Origin: Demequina activiva
GTDB taxonomy: Bacteria > Actinomycetota > Actinomycetes > Actinomycetales > Demequinaceae
Assembly: GCF_016862815.1 (NCBI RefSeq)
Contig: NZ_BONR01000003.1
Coordinates: 186,001-250,000, forward strand
Direction of reading: 5' to 3'
Length of the DNA stretch: 64,000 nucleotides
Made by a program: the position numbers and the translations under genes. Below, piece by piece: positions 1 through 8,836 of the stretch. Position 1 is the first letter of the stretch. Every line of letters starts with the position of its first letter. The notes beneath the pieces were generated by a model. The model did not search any database and had not been told where the DNA came from. It was given only the letters and a program-made list of their open reading frames with translations.

Positions 1-654
1 GAGCTCGATCCGTGACGGCACGGGCTGTCCCGTCGCGGAGACCTCGACGGTGCCGACCACGGCGCCTCCGGCGAGCACCTGGAAGGTCACCGACTGGCCG
101 GTGTCGTCCACCTCCGCTCCTCCCAGCTCGGCGTCGCCCAGCAGCGTCTCGACGATGGCCCGCCCGCTGCCCAGCCACGCCCACTGCGCCCGCAGCGGAT
201 CGTCGGAAGCGAGGCACAGCCCCGCGGCGTCGGGCCGCCCGAGCGCTGACGCCGCAGCCGGGTCGGCCGCGATCCACAGCTCCTCGCCGGCGCCAGACAG
301 CGCCACCGTCGCGCCCGACCACGTGGCGCTCGCGTCGAACGCACGCTCCGTCCCGGCGAACGTGAACGAGAAGGGGCTCTGCGTCACCGTGCCGTCCTCC
401 CGAGTCGTCGAGCGCACCAGGGCGCCGGAGACCTCCGCAGACGTCTGGGCGTCGACCGCCGTCAGGATCGCGGCCTCGACGGTCGCGGAGGGCATCTCCT
501 CGATCCCGTTGCGCTCGGCTGGCAGAGGCGTGGCCGGGATCGCGTCGAGACCCGCCGGAACCGAGGGAGAGGGCCCTGCCGGCGGCGCACTCGTGCTGCA
601 GCCCGCGACGATGACGGCGGTGGCGAGCACCAGCGCCAGGCGGAGCGGGCTCAC
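1..654 (-). CDS. secreted lipoprotein, C-terminus cut by window edge
   Basis: Probable lipoprotein; 218 codons are visible and the reading frame runs off the left edge still open. It starts at a GTG that overlaps the stop of the upstream leftward gene (GTGA), so the two are likely translated together. The first 17 or so residues are a signal peptide ending in the lipobox VAGC, predicting a lipid anchor on the outer membrane face. The body is acidic and Ala/Val-rich; the last visible strand ends QPVPSRIEL, a style seen in LppX/LprG-fold carriers, but that family link is only a resemblance. It lies next to a type VII-like ATPase operon, which suggests an envelope role. Confidence 0.7.
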   Translation of the reverse strand, partial: MSPLRLALVLATAVIVAGCSTSAPPAGPSPSVPAGLDAIPATPLPAERNGIEEMPSATVEAAILTAVDAQTSAEVSGALVRSTTREDGTVTQSPFSFTFAGTERAFDASATWSGATVALSGAGEELWIAADPAAASALGRPDAAGLCLASDDPLRAQWAWLGSGRAIVETLLGDAELGGAEVDDTGQSVTFQVLAGGAVVGTVEVSATGQPVPSRIEL

Positions 655-1205
655 CCGTCGGACACGCAGATCATCGAGCCGCCGGCATCCTCGGCTCCGC
701 TCGCGGCGGTCGGCACGGGCGCAGGCGGCTCGGAGACGGGCATCACCGCGAAGCACGTGCGCGGGGTGTAGAGCCCCGCGCTGAGCGGGATCCACGCGGT
801 CTGGCCCTGCACCAGCTGGCTGAGATCCGCGGGTGCCTCGTCACCAGGGTCGTACGCGTACAGCGCGGCCCCGTCCGCGGCGCCGCTCCATGCCAGGGAC
901 ACGGAGCCGTCGCCGGTCGTGATCGTCAGGCCGTCCACCGCGGCGGCCGCGTCGTCGTCCCCGAACGGGTCAAGCACCAGCAGCACCACCATCGCGACGA
1001 TCGCGAGCACCGTCGTCACGATCGACACGATGAATGCGGGGTGACGGAACCAGCGGCGCCCCGCGCTCTGCGCCTCCTCGACCTCGGGCAGCACCCGCCG
1101 CGGAGACTCCAGTCGCACGCGCGCGGCCTGCGCGTCGCCGAACGGCAGGGCACGCCCTGCGTAGTCATCATGACTGACGCGGTGATGACCCTCAGGGGCG
1201 CTCAT
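651..1205 (-). CDS. single-pass membrane protein with small extracellular domain
   Basis: Unrecognised 184-residue protein. A charged cytoplasmic stretch (about residues 1-52) is followed by one strong membrane helix (about 53-77, FIVSIVTTVLAIVAMVVLLVL) and an extracytoplasmic domain whose strand pattern (LTITTGDGSVSLAWSG) looks like a fibronectin type III or similar beta sandwich, with two cysteines that could pair. The ATG is preceded by a GAGGGA ribosome site, which is why the longer upstream frame is not used. Its stop overlaps the start of the next leftward lipoprotein gene. It is divergent from the gene at 1298, so the 92-bp gap must hold promoters for both directions. Function unknown; a partner of the neighbouring EssC-like machine is an inference. 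Confidence 0.7.
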   Translation of the reverse strand: MSAPEGHHRVSHDDYAGRALPFGDAQAARVRLESPRRVLPEVEEAQSAGRRWFRHPAFIVSIVTTVLAIVAMVVLLVLDPFGDDDAAAAVDGLTITTGDGSVSLAWSGAADGAALYAYDPGDEAPADLSQLVQGQTAWIPLSAGLYTPRTCFAVMPVSEPPAPVPTAASGAEDAGGSMICVSDG

Positions 1206-1297
1206 TGTTCCCTCACGTCCTGCCGGATAGACTCGCGGCGACCGTCGATCGCGGTGGGTGACACCAGCATCATAGGGGGACGCGGGAGGATGCCCGG

Positions 1298-2434
1298 ATG
1301 AGCCGAGACGCGCACCCGCGTCGCCCAGGCGCGACCAGCCGGGCAGTCCTCGTCGCGGTCTGCGCAGGCGCGGTGATCGCTCTCGCACCTCCCGCTGGCG
1401 CGGCGCTCGAGCCGAACGCGGATGCCACCGATCCTGGCGCATCGGCCGCACCCGTCGACCCCATGACCATCGAGGTTCCCTACCTCGCCCAGGCGCAGGT
1501 CTCGATCAATGCGGCGTGGGACCTCGCCGCATGCCCGGCGGCTCCCGAGGGCGCGCCGGTCCAGGTGTCGTGCGAGGACCAGTCCGGCGGCGTGGTCGTC
1601 ACCGCGAGCGCGTTCGACCCCGACGCAGGTCCATGGCCCTTCCCCATCGAGGTCACGACCGAGTCGGGCGACCCCCGCACCCTGGACTACACGCTCGCGC
1701 TGGCGCTGCCGGAGGCCCCGACGCCCGTCGCGGGGCCGTTCGAGTCGCCAGGAGTCGCCGGCGGGCGGACCCTCATCCCTCTCGCGGCGCTGGTCGCCGA
1801 GTGCACCTTCTGCTCGACCGGCGTGGCCGCGAGCGCGCAGGCCGTCGACCCCGAGGACGGGCCGGTGCGGGTGCGAGCCTGGATAGCCGAGCGACACCTG
1901 GTGATCGACGCGGACGCGGACGTCACGGAGGCCGTGATCGCCGTCACCGTCCGCGACGGGGCTCAGACGGCGTCACAGCCAGCGGAGATCACGGTGCCGC
2001 TCCTAGCCTCGCACGCGGAGGGCGGACATGGCCTGCACCTGGTGGTGCCCCTCCAGGAGACCGTCGCGTGGGACGCCGCAGACCTGGTCGCGGACCCGCT
2101 CGGCGCCCAGTGGAGCATCGTCGAGTGCCCCCCGACGGCCCGGGGTTCCGTGACCTGCACGGCCGACTCCGTGACGTTCACCCGCGGCGACGCTCCCGGC
2201 GACCTCGAGGATCAGGTGAGCGTCATCCTCACGGCTCCGGACGGGCGCTCCGCCGCCGCGAGCATCACCGTCTCCCCCACCGCCGAGTCCGTGCGCCTGG
2301 CCGGGGCCGCGCCCGTCGCCGGCGCGACCGCACCCCTGGCCACGCCGGCGCCGCCCAGCACCCCCACCCAGGACCCCGGCGCTGACGTTGGCATCCTGAG
2401 CGCCCTGTGGTCGCGCGTCCCCGTGCTGCCATGA
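1298..2434 (+). CDS. secreted protein with Ig-like repeats
   Basis: A 378-residue exported protein. Residues 15-36 are a signal peptide ending near PAGA. The mature part has three similar beta-rich modules (roughly 55-150, 155-250, 260-345), each with paired cysteines and phrases such as DQSGGVVVTAS, VIAVTVRDG and QVSVILTAPDG that recall Ig-like or cadherin-like repeats. The tail is rich in Pro, Thr and Ala. The ATG follows a GGGAGGA ribosome site. It is 22 bp upstream of the EssC-like gene and probably cotranscribed with it, so it may be a surface or secretion-associated component; the molecular role is not known. Confidence 0.7.
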   Translation: MSRDAHPRRPGATSRAVLVAVCAGAVIALAPPAGAALEPNADATDPGASAAPVDPMTIEVPYLAQAQVSINAAWDLAACPAAPEGAPVQVSCEDQSGGVVVTASAFDPDAGPWPFPIEVTTESGDPRTLDYTLALALPEAPTPVAGPFESPGVAGGRTLIPLAALVAECTFCSTGVAASAQAVDPEDGPVRVRAWIAERHLVIDADADVTEAVIAVTVRDGAQTASQPAEITVPLLASHAEGGHGLHLVVPLQETVAWDAADLVADPLGAQWSIVECPPTARGSVTCTADSVTFTRGDAPGDLEDQVSVILTAPDGRSAAASITVSPTAESVRLAGAAPVAGATAPLATPAPPSTPTQDPGADVGILSALWSRVPVLP

Positions 2435-2456
2435 ACCCGTCCACCCGAGGAGTCCT

Positions 2457-5400
2457 GTGACCCGCCTGCGACTGACGACACCGAGCGATGACGGCTCGGA
2501 CACCGCTCTCGACTGGCTCGTCGACGTCGACGACGGCACCACGGTCGAGGAGCTCGCTGCGGCGATTGGGGTCCAGCCCAGCGCCCTCGTGGGAGCGACG
2601 GGAACGGACCTCACCCTCCATGCGGCGGGCGTCGCCTCGGGCACCAACCTCGCGCGTCCGCACCACCTGCAGCCGGCGGGACAGCTGCGCCTCGAGATCG
2701 TGGGAGGTCCGCTGTCGGGGCACAGCGTCCCGCTCGTGCCGGGCCAGCGCCTCTCGATCGGCGCCGCCACCGACGCCGACGTCACGATCGACGACACCTA
2801 CCTCGAGCCCATCCACGCGCACGTCACCCTCGACGCGCCCGAGGCGGGCGGTCCGCTGTCGCTCGTGATCGAACCCGCACCCGGCGCGCTCGTGGTGCGC
2901 AACGGCGTCACGGTCCACGAGGACCGCTTCACCACGGTTCCCGCGGACGTGGTGCAGATGGGCGCGCACATCATGCGCCTGGGCATGGCACCCGCGAGCG
3001 ACGCGGACCTCACGCAGGACGAGACCGGGCTGCGCGGCTTCAACCGCCCGTCGCGGATCCTGCCGCGCACGGACGAGCCGATCGTCTCGCTCCCCGGAGA
3101 GCGTCCCGAGGAGGAGGAGGGCACGCCGCTGCCCTGGCTGTCCGCGATCGTGCCCGTGGTGCTGGGCGTCTCGATGGCGATGATCTTCGGGCGTGCCGTG
3201 ATGCTGCTGATGGCCGCCGCGTCGCCCATCATGGTGGTCGGGTCCTTCCTCGCGAACCGCAAGCTCGCCCGCCGCCGCGGCGAGCGCACGGAGGCGACGT
3301 GGCGCGAGGAGATCCGCGACACCGAGGAGCGCATCGACTCGCTCGTGCGCGAGCAACGCATCCAGAGCTGGTACGACCAGCCCGACCCCGTCGTGATCCA
3401 CGACACCGCGACCCGACCCACCGCCCGCCTGTGGGAGCGTCGCTACGACGATCCCGACGCGCTGCGCGTGCGCATCGGCGTCGCACAGGGCGACCTGCGC
3501 GTGAAGTTCGAGGGCGGCGGACAGAAGTTCCGCGAGCAGCCCCACAGCGCGGGTGTGTCACCCGAGCCGGTGTCGATCGACGCCGCACTGGGACCCATCG
3601 GGGTCGCCGGCACGGCGCACGCGACCCGGCTGGTGGCGCGAGCCGCGCTCGCGTCCGTCGCGACCCTGCGCTCGCCGCGCGACTGCCAGATCGTGGTCAT
3701 CTGCGATGACGACCCCGACCAGTGGGCGTGGACCTCCTGGCTGCCGCACACCCACGAGGACGCGCGCCTGGGCGCCACCATCGGCAACACCGAGGACTCC
3801 CGACGCGAGCGCCTGCGCGAGCTCGCGGCGACGCTGCAGATGCGGCGCCTCGCCTCGGCTCAGGGCGTCGCTGCCGGATCGCACATCTTCGTGGTGCTCG
3901 ACGGCGCTCGTCGCTACCGCATGCTCCCCGGCATGGTGGAGCTCCTCAAGCACGGCCACCACCACGGGATCTTCGTGCTCGCGCTCGACGACGACCGATC
4001 ACGCCTTCCCGAGGAGGCCGCGACCGTGATCGAGATCGACCGCACGGACGCCGCCATGGCACGCGTCCAGTCACGGGGAGAGTTCCACGCTCGCGTGCTG
4101 CTCGACGGCATGTCGCTCGCCGCGGCGGAGGAGATCGCCAGAACGCTGTGCGGCTACCACCACATCAGCGGCATCGGCGATGACGGGGTGATGCCGCGCA
4201 GCGTCCGCTACGTCGACCTCCTGGGCGTCGACCTCGAGCGGCCGGAGCCGATCCTCGAGCGCTGGTCGCGCACCCCGCGCCAGACCTACGTCGTGGTGGG
4301 CGCCGATGCGGACGGCGAGGTGGCGATCGACCTCGCCACGGCGGGTCCGCACGCGCTGGTCGCGGGAACCACCGGATCCGGAAAGTCGGAGTTCCTCCAG
4401 ACGCTCATCATCGCGCTCGCGATGGCCAACCGCCCCGATGCGCTCAACTTCGTGCTCGTGGACTACAAGGGCGGCTCCGCGTTCGCGGACTGCGAGCGCC
4501 TGCCCCACACGGTGGGCATGGTCACCAACCTCGACGCCCGCGAGACGGAGCGCGCGCTCGCGTCTCTCGAGGCCGAGCTCAAGCGCCGCGAGCGCGTGCT
4601 CAAGGACGAGATCGGCGCCAAGGACGTGGACGTCGCGTGGGCCAAGAACCCCGAGGCCGCCGCCGCCGCCGGCCTGGCGCGCCTGGTGCTCGTGATCGAC
4701 GAGTTCGCGGAGCTCAAGACCGAGCTGCCTGACTTCATCAACGGACTGGTGCGCATCGCCCGCGTGGGTCGCTCCCTGGGCGTGCACCTGGTGCTCGCGA
4801 CGCAGCGTCCCTCCGGCGCGGTGACGCCGGAGATGCAGTCCAACATCAACATGCGCGTCGCGCTGCGCGTCACGGACCAGGCGGACTCCTCGGATGTGCT
4901 GGGCTCCGGCGAGGCCGCTCTCATCAGCACCACCACGCCCGGCCGCGGGTACATCAAGGCCGGCGCCAACCAGGCTCCCACCGCCTTCCAGGCCGCTCGC
5001 GTCGCCGGGGTGCGACCGGGCACGGTGGCCGAGCACCGCGGCGCGCCCCCGGCGGCGCGGGTGGACTGGGAGGTGGTCGCCTACGCACTGCAGTTCCCGC
5101 CGGAGCAGGTGCGCGCCACGGCCAACGTCGACCACGACGACACCGACCTGCGCGCCCTGGTCAACGTGGTGCTCGCCGCCGCCGAGCGCGCCGGCATCCC
5201 CAAGAACGCGTCGCCGTGGCTCACGCCGCTGCCGCCGGTGCTCACGCTCGACCACTTCGTGGGCCAGCGGCTGCCGTCCGGGGCCCTCATCATCGGGCTC
5301 GAGGACATCCCCGGCGAGCAGCGCCAGGCCCCGCGCCTGTGGCACCTCCTCGACGACTCGCACATGCTGATCGCCGGCGGCGCGCGATCGGGACGCACCA

Positions 5401-6764
5401 CGGCGCTGCGCTCCCTCATGCTCCAGATGGTCCAGCGCTTCTCCCCGCAGGACCTGCACCTGTACGGCATCGACTACGGCAACGGGGCGCTGCTGCCCTT
5501 CGACGCCGCTCCTCACACCGGTGCGATCGTCCCCGGGCTGGAGGCCGCACGCGTGTCACGTCTGCTCGACAGGCTGCTGGCTGAGCTCACCCGCCGCCAG
5601 GGACTGCTGTCCGCGGCCGGCGTGGGATCGCTCGCGGAGCAGCGGGCGCGAGAGAGCGACCCTGCCGCGCGCCTGCCCATCATCGCGATGGTCGTCGACG
5701 GCTGGGAGCGTGCCTCGGCCACCATGACTCCTGACGAGATGACCGCGCTGAGAGACAAGATGATGCGCATCGTGCGCGAGGGCCCCGCGACCGGGATGAC
5801 GCTCGTGCTCAGCGGCGACCGCACGCTGCCCGCGGACCGCATCGCGGGCGCGGTCAACACCACGTACGTGCTGCCGATGCGCGACATCGCCGACTATCGC
5901 TCGGCGGGCATCATGATCCGCGAGCTGCCGGAGGACCTGCCCGCGGGCCGCGCCATGCACGGCGCCGACGGCCGGGAGCTCCAATGGGTGGTGCACTCGC
6001 CCGAGGTGTCGGGTGAGGCGCAGCACCGCCACGCGATCGACGTGATCGCGAGCGTCGCCTCCCACTGGAGCGCCGTGGCTCTCGCGACCCACCCCATGCG
6101 GGTGGACACGCTCCCCGGCCGCATCTCGCTCGCGGATGCCCTCGCGCTGCCCGCCGCCGAGGGCTGCGACCCTGCCAATCCCGTGGTGGCCGTGGGTGGC
6201 GACGAGCTGTCGCGCTTCACCGTCGACGTGGGCGCCGGTCAGCACCTGCTCGTCACCGGCGAGCGCGCGAGCGGGAAGTCGACGGTGCTGGCGGCACTGT
6301 GCACCCAGCTGGCGCGGCGCGGAGACTCCGTGCTCGCCGTGGCGCCGCGCTCGTCGCCGCTCGCGCAGGCTGCCGCCGCGGCCGGGGTGCCGGTGGTGAC
6401 GGACACCGCGACCGATGCCGCGACGCTGGGCACGCCGCCGCCCGGTCGCACGGTGGTGCTCGTGGACGATGCGGACACCATCCGCGACACCCCGCTCGAG
6501 GCGGCGCTGATGATGGATGGCGCGAACCGCACGTACGTCGCGGCGGCGCGCACCGGCTCCGTCGCGACCGCGTTCAGCGGGCCCATCGCGGAGGCCAAGA
6601 AGGCCGCGCGAGGCATCGTCCTGCAGCCTGCGTCCAGCCTCCTGGGCACCCAGGCGCTGGGCCAGTCGATCCCCAAGGCCCTCGTGGGCCGCGGCACCCC
6701 GGGCGAGGGAGCGCTGTTCCTCGACGGCGACTACGTGGGGGTGCGAGTGCCGCTGCCTGAATGA
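2457..6764 (+). CDS. EssC/EccC-type secretion ATPase with N-terminal FHA domain
   Basis: Motor ATPase of a type VII (ESX-like) secretion system, 1435 residues, inner membrane. Order: a ubiquitin-like or FHA-like region (1-75), an FHA domain (about 77-176), two membrane helices (about 225-266), a linker, then three FtsK/SpoIIIE ATPase domains. Walker A of domain 1 is GTTGSGKS (637-644) with Walker B LVLVIDEF; domain 2 has GGARSGRTT, with Arg980 where Lys is expected; domain 3 has GERASGKS (Lys1274). Three ATPases in one chain is the EccC/EssC hallmark; an FHA front end is typical of Firmicutes EssC (about 1480 residues). The FHA phosphothreonine residues look degenerate. GTG start after a CGAGGAG site. 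No WXG100 substrate gene is visible in this window. Confidence 0.88.
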   Translation: MTRLRLTTPSDDGSDTALDWLVDVDDGTTVEELAAAIGVQPSALVGATGTDLTLHAAGVASGTNLARPHHLQPAGQLRLEIVGGPLSGHSVPLVPGQRLSIGAATDADVTIDDTYLEPIHAHVTLDAPEAGGPLSLVIEPAPGALVVRNGVTVHEDRFTTVPADVVQMGAHIMRLGMAPASDADLTQDETGLRGFNRPSRILPRTDEPIVSLPGERPEEEEGTPLPWLSAIVPVVLGVSMAMIFGRAVMLLMAAASPIMVVGSFLANRKLARRRGERTEATWREEIRDTEERIDSLVREQRIQSWYDQPDPVVIHDTATRPTARLWERRYDDPDALRVRIGVAQGDLRVKFEGGGQKFREQPHSAGVSPEPVSIDAALGPIGVAGTAHATRLVARAALASVATLRSPRDCQIVVICDDDPDQWAWTSWLPHTHEDARLGATIGNTEDSRRERLRELAATLQMRRLASAQGVAAGSHIFVVLDGARRYRMLPGMVELLKHGHHHGIFVLALDDDRSRLPEEAATVIEIDRTDAAMARVQSRGEFHARVLLDGMSLAAAEEIARTLCGYHHISGIGDDGVMPRSVRYVDLLGVDLERPEPILERWSRTPRQTYVVVGADADGEVAIDLATAGPHALVAGTTGSGKSEFLQTLIIALAMANRPDALNFVLVDYKGGSAFADCERLPHTVGMVTNLDARETERALASLEAELKRRERVLKDEIGAKDVDVAWAKNPEAAAAAGLARLVLVIDEFAELKTELPDFINGLVRIARVGRSLGVHLVLATQRPSGAVTPEMQSNINMRVALRVTDQADSSDVLGSGEAALISTTTPGRGYIKAGANQAPTAFQAARVAGVRPGTVAEHRGAPPAARVDWEVVAYALQFPPEQVRATANVDHDDTDLRALVNVVLAAAERAGIPKNASPWLTPLPPVLTLDHFVGQRLPSGALIIGLEDIPGEQRQAPRLWHLLDDSHMLIAGGARSGRTTALRSLMLQMVQRFSPQDLHLYGIDYGNGALLPFDAAPHTGAIVPGLEAARVSRLLDRLLAELTRRQGLLSAAGVGSLAEQRARESDPAARLPIIAMVVDGWERASATMTPDEMTALRDKMMRIVREGPATGMTLVLSGDRTLPADRIAGAVNTTYVLPMRDIADYRSAGIMIRELPEDLPAGRAMHGADGRELQWVVHSPEVSGEAQHRHAIDVIASVASHWSAVALATHPMRVDTLPGRISLADALALPAAEGCDPANPVVAVGGDELSRFTVDVGAGQHLLVTGERASGKSTVLAALCTQLARRGDSVLAVAPRSSPLAQAAAAAGVPVVTDTATDAATLGTPPPGRTVVLVDDADTIRDTPLEAALMMDGANRTYVAAARTGSVATAFSGPIAEAKKAARGIVLQPASSLLGTQALGQSIPKALVGRGTPGEGALFLDGDYVGVRVPLPE

Positions 6765-6794
6765 GCGGTGCACGGCGCGGTCGCGGGCCGGACG

Positions 6795-6800
6795 TAGGCT
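6795..6800 (+). promoter_or_regulatory. -10 box TAGGCT for menF
   Basis: TAGGCT ends 6 nt before the GTG of menF, so transcription should begin at or next to the start codon. Confidence 0.5.
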
Positions 6801-6806
6801 GACGGG

Positions 6807-8072
6807 GTGAGTGTGCAAGCTGCGATGCCGGGGCCGCTGACGGTCCGCACGGTGGCGATCGACCCGCCCGAGGACCTGCTCGCGACCATGCCCGAGGCCG
6901 GCATCTCGTGGGTGCGGCGCGGCGAGGGACTGGTGGCCTGGGGAGAGGTGGCTCGCCTCGACTCTCGCGGCGCCAGCCGCATCGACGAGGCTGACGCCTG
7001 GTGGCGCCGGGTGAGCCGCCACGCAGTGGTGCGCGACGACGTCCACCGGCCGGGCACGGGCCTCATCGCCTTCGGGGCGTTCTCCTTCGCCGACGCCTCG
7101 GACGCGGGCGGCGCCCTGGTGATCCCGCGGTACGTCGTGGGCGTGCGCGGGGACGAGGCGTGGCTCACCGTGATCTCCGAGGACGGGCTGACCGCAATGC
7201 CGGCGTTCGCGGACGTCGCGGCACGCACCGCCACCGTGCCTGCGCTGCCCCGCGTCGAGATCGCGACCGGCGACCGCGACGCCTGGTCGCGCGCCGTGTC
7301 CGCCGCTGTCGAGCGCATCGGCGCAGGAGAGCTCGACAAGGTGGTGCTGGCCCGCGCGGTCCAGGCCCGCGCCGAGGCGCCGGTGGACGTGAGGTCGCTG
7401 CTGGCCACCCTCGCCACGGAGTACCCGAGCTGCTGGACCTTCCACGTGGACGGCCTGGTGGGCGCCACGCCCGAGCTCCTGGCGCGCGTGGACCACGGCC
7501 TGGTGACGTCGCGGGTGCTCGCGGGAACGATCCGGCCCACCGGGGACGAGACCGCGGACCTCGCCCATGCGGCGGCGCTCGCCCGCTCCTCGAAGGACCG
7601 CGAGGAGCACGAGTACGCGGTGCGCTCCGTGACGAGCGTGCTGGAGTCTCACTGCGGCTCCGTCAACGTTCCGGAGGAGCCGAGCGTGCTCCACCTGCCC
7701 AACGTGATGCACCTGGCGACCGATGTCACCGGCGTGCTGAGCCACAACGCGAGCGCCCTCGAGCTCATTCGCGAGCTGCACCCCAGCGCAGCGGTGTGCG
7801 GCACCCCCACTCTGACGGCGGCGCGCGTGATCGACGCGCTCGAGGGCCTCGATCGTGGCCGCTATGCCGGACCGGTGGGGTGGATCAATGCCGCAGGCGA
7901 CGGCGAGTGGTGCATCGGGCTGCGCAGCGCGGAGATCTCGCCTGCCGACCCGACACGGCTGCGGCTGTTCGCAGGCTGCGGGATCGTCGCGGCGAGCGAA
8001 GTGGGCGCAGAATGGGCAGAATCGGAAGCGAAGCTCGAGCCGATGCGACGGGCTCTGGGCGCGCAGGCATGA
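6807..8072 (+). CDS. menF: isochorismate synthase
   Basis: Converts chorismate to isochorismate, the entry step of menaquinone synthesis, in the cytoplasm. The 421-residue protein has the ADC synthase/isochorismate synthase fold: the C-terminal half holds the conserved stretches GTIRPTGDETADL, RSSKDREEHEYAV, HLATDVTG, HPSAAVCGTPT, GPVGWIN and FAGCGIVAASE, which carry the Mg and chorismate ligands. It has a GTG start with no ribosome site but a -10 box directly in front, so it is likely leaderless. It heads a group that includes menD, menC, menB, menE and menA within 11 kb, which fixes its role as the menaquinone rather than a siderophore enzyme. A salicylate or siderophore paralogue is the only serious alternative. 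Confidence 0.9.
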   Translation: MSVQAAMPGPLTVRTVAIDPPEDLLATMPEAGISWVRRGEGLVAWGEVARLDSRGASRIDEADAWWRRVSRHAVVRDDVHRPGTGLIAFGAFSFADASDAGGALVIPRYVVGVRGDEAWLTVISEDGLTAMPAFADVAARTATVPALPRVEIATGDRDAWSRAVSAAVERIGAGELDKVVLARAVQARAEAPVDVRSLLATLATEYPSCWTFHVDGLVGATPELLARVDHGLVTSRVLAGTIRPTGDETADLAHAAALARSSKDREEHEYAVRSVTSVLESHCGSVNVPEEPSVLHLPNVMHLATDVTGVLSHNASALELIRELHPSAAVCGTPTLTAARVIDALEGLDRGRYAGPVGWINAAGDGEWCIGLRSAEISPADPTRLRLFAGCGIVAASEVGAEWAESEAKLEPMRRALGAQA

Positions 8073-8108
8073 CGGCGCCCGGGGCCGTCGCCTACCTGGG
8101 GAGGCGCC

Positions 8109-8765
8109 GTGAACGAGGGACACGACCACAGCCACGATGACGAGCCGATGCGCGACCTGGGTCGCGACTCGTGGGAGGCGCGGTACCGCTCGCGACCCGC
8201 GATCTGGAGCGGCCAGCCCAACCAGCCCCTGGTGGACGAGGTCGAGCATCTGACGAGTCCCGGCACCGCCCTCGAGGTGGGGTGCGGCGAGGGCGCCGAT
8301 GCCGTGTGGCTCGCCGGTCAGGGCTGGCTCGTGACCGCCGTGGATCTGTCGACGACCGCGCTCGAGAGGGCGCGCGGGCGTGCGCAGGAGGCCGGCGTCG
8401 CTCAGCACATCCACTTCACCGACGACGACGTCGCGGACGTGATCGCCCACCACGGGCCGTGGAATCTGGTCACGTCGCTCTACACGCACCCGGAGCAGGG
8501 TGGGCGATGGCTCGTGGAGACGCTCGCCCCGGGCGTCGCGCCTGGGGGCATGCTGCTGGTGATCGGCCATCACCCCACCGATCCGCACGCGCAGGAGCAT
8601 GAGGACCTGCGCGACACCGCCTTCGCCGCCGAGGACGTCTCGGACGTGCTGGATCGCGCCGAGTGGGAGGTCTCCGCGACGCTGCGCGAGCGCACCACGC
8701 GCGACGCGGACGGCCACGAACGACTGCTGCGGGACTCCGTGCTCGTGGCCCGGCGCCACGGCTGA
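8109..8765 (+). CDS. class I SAM-dependent methyltransferase
   Basis: A 218-residue Rossmann-fold methyltransferase. Motif I is LEVGCGEGADAVWLA (about residues 56-70), followed by the acidic strand-2 residue in VTAVDLS; the C-terminus carries ERTTRDADGHERLLRDSVLVARR. The N-terminus is His/Asp-rich (HDHSHDDE), a possible metal-binding tail. The overall pattern is closest to TehB/thiopurine-methyltransferase-like detoxifying enzymes. It lacks the signatures I expect of MenG/UbiE, so despite its position 36 bp after menF it is not a convincing demethylmenaquinone methyltransferase. The GTG start follows a GGGGAGG site. Substrate unknown. Confidence 0.8.
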   Translation: MNEGHDHSHDDEPMRDLGRDSWEARYRSRPAIWSGQPNQPLVDEVEHLTSPGTALEVGCGEGADAVWLAGQGWLVTAVDLSTTALERARGRAQEAGVAQHIHFTDDDVADVIAHHGPWNLVTSLYTHPEQGGRWLVETLAPGVAPGGMLLVIGHHPTDPHAQEHEDLRDTAFAAEDVSDVLDRAEWEVSATLRERTTRDADGHERLLRDSVLVARRHG

Positions 8766-8823
8766 GGTCGCTGCGCGAGAGCACCACGGCCTTCGGTCCC
8801 AGGGCGCAGCCCGCGCGCGGCGC

Positions 8824-8829
8824 TAGCGT
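8824..8829 (+). promoter_or_regulatory. -10 box TAGCGT, leaderless
   Basis: TAGCGT lies 7 nt before the ATG of the dehydrogenase gene and there is no ribosome site in between. Confidence 0.5.
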
Positions 8830-8836
8830 CCGCTTC

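Noticed and set aside
5556-8759. 1067-codon open frame on the minus strand
   Set aside because: It is antisense to the EssC-like ATPase, menF and the methyltransferase, all of which show family motifs. It is Arg/His-rich and has the composition of a GC-rich shadow frame.
8109-8765. Methyltransferase gene as menG/ubiE
   Set aside because: Its position beside menF is suggestive, but the SAM motif and C-terminus are TehB-like and the UbiE signatures are missing.
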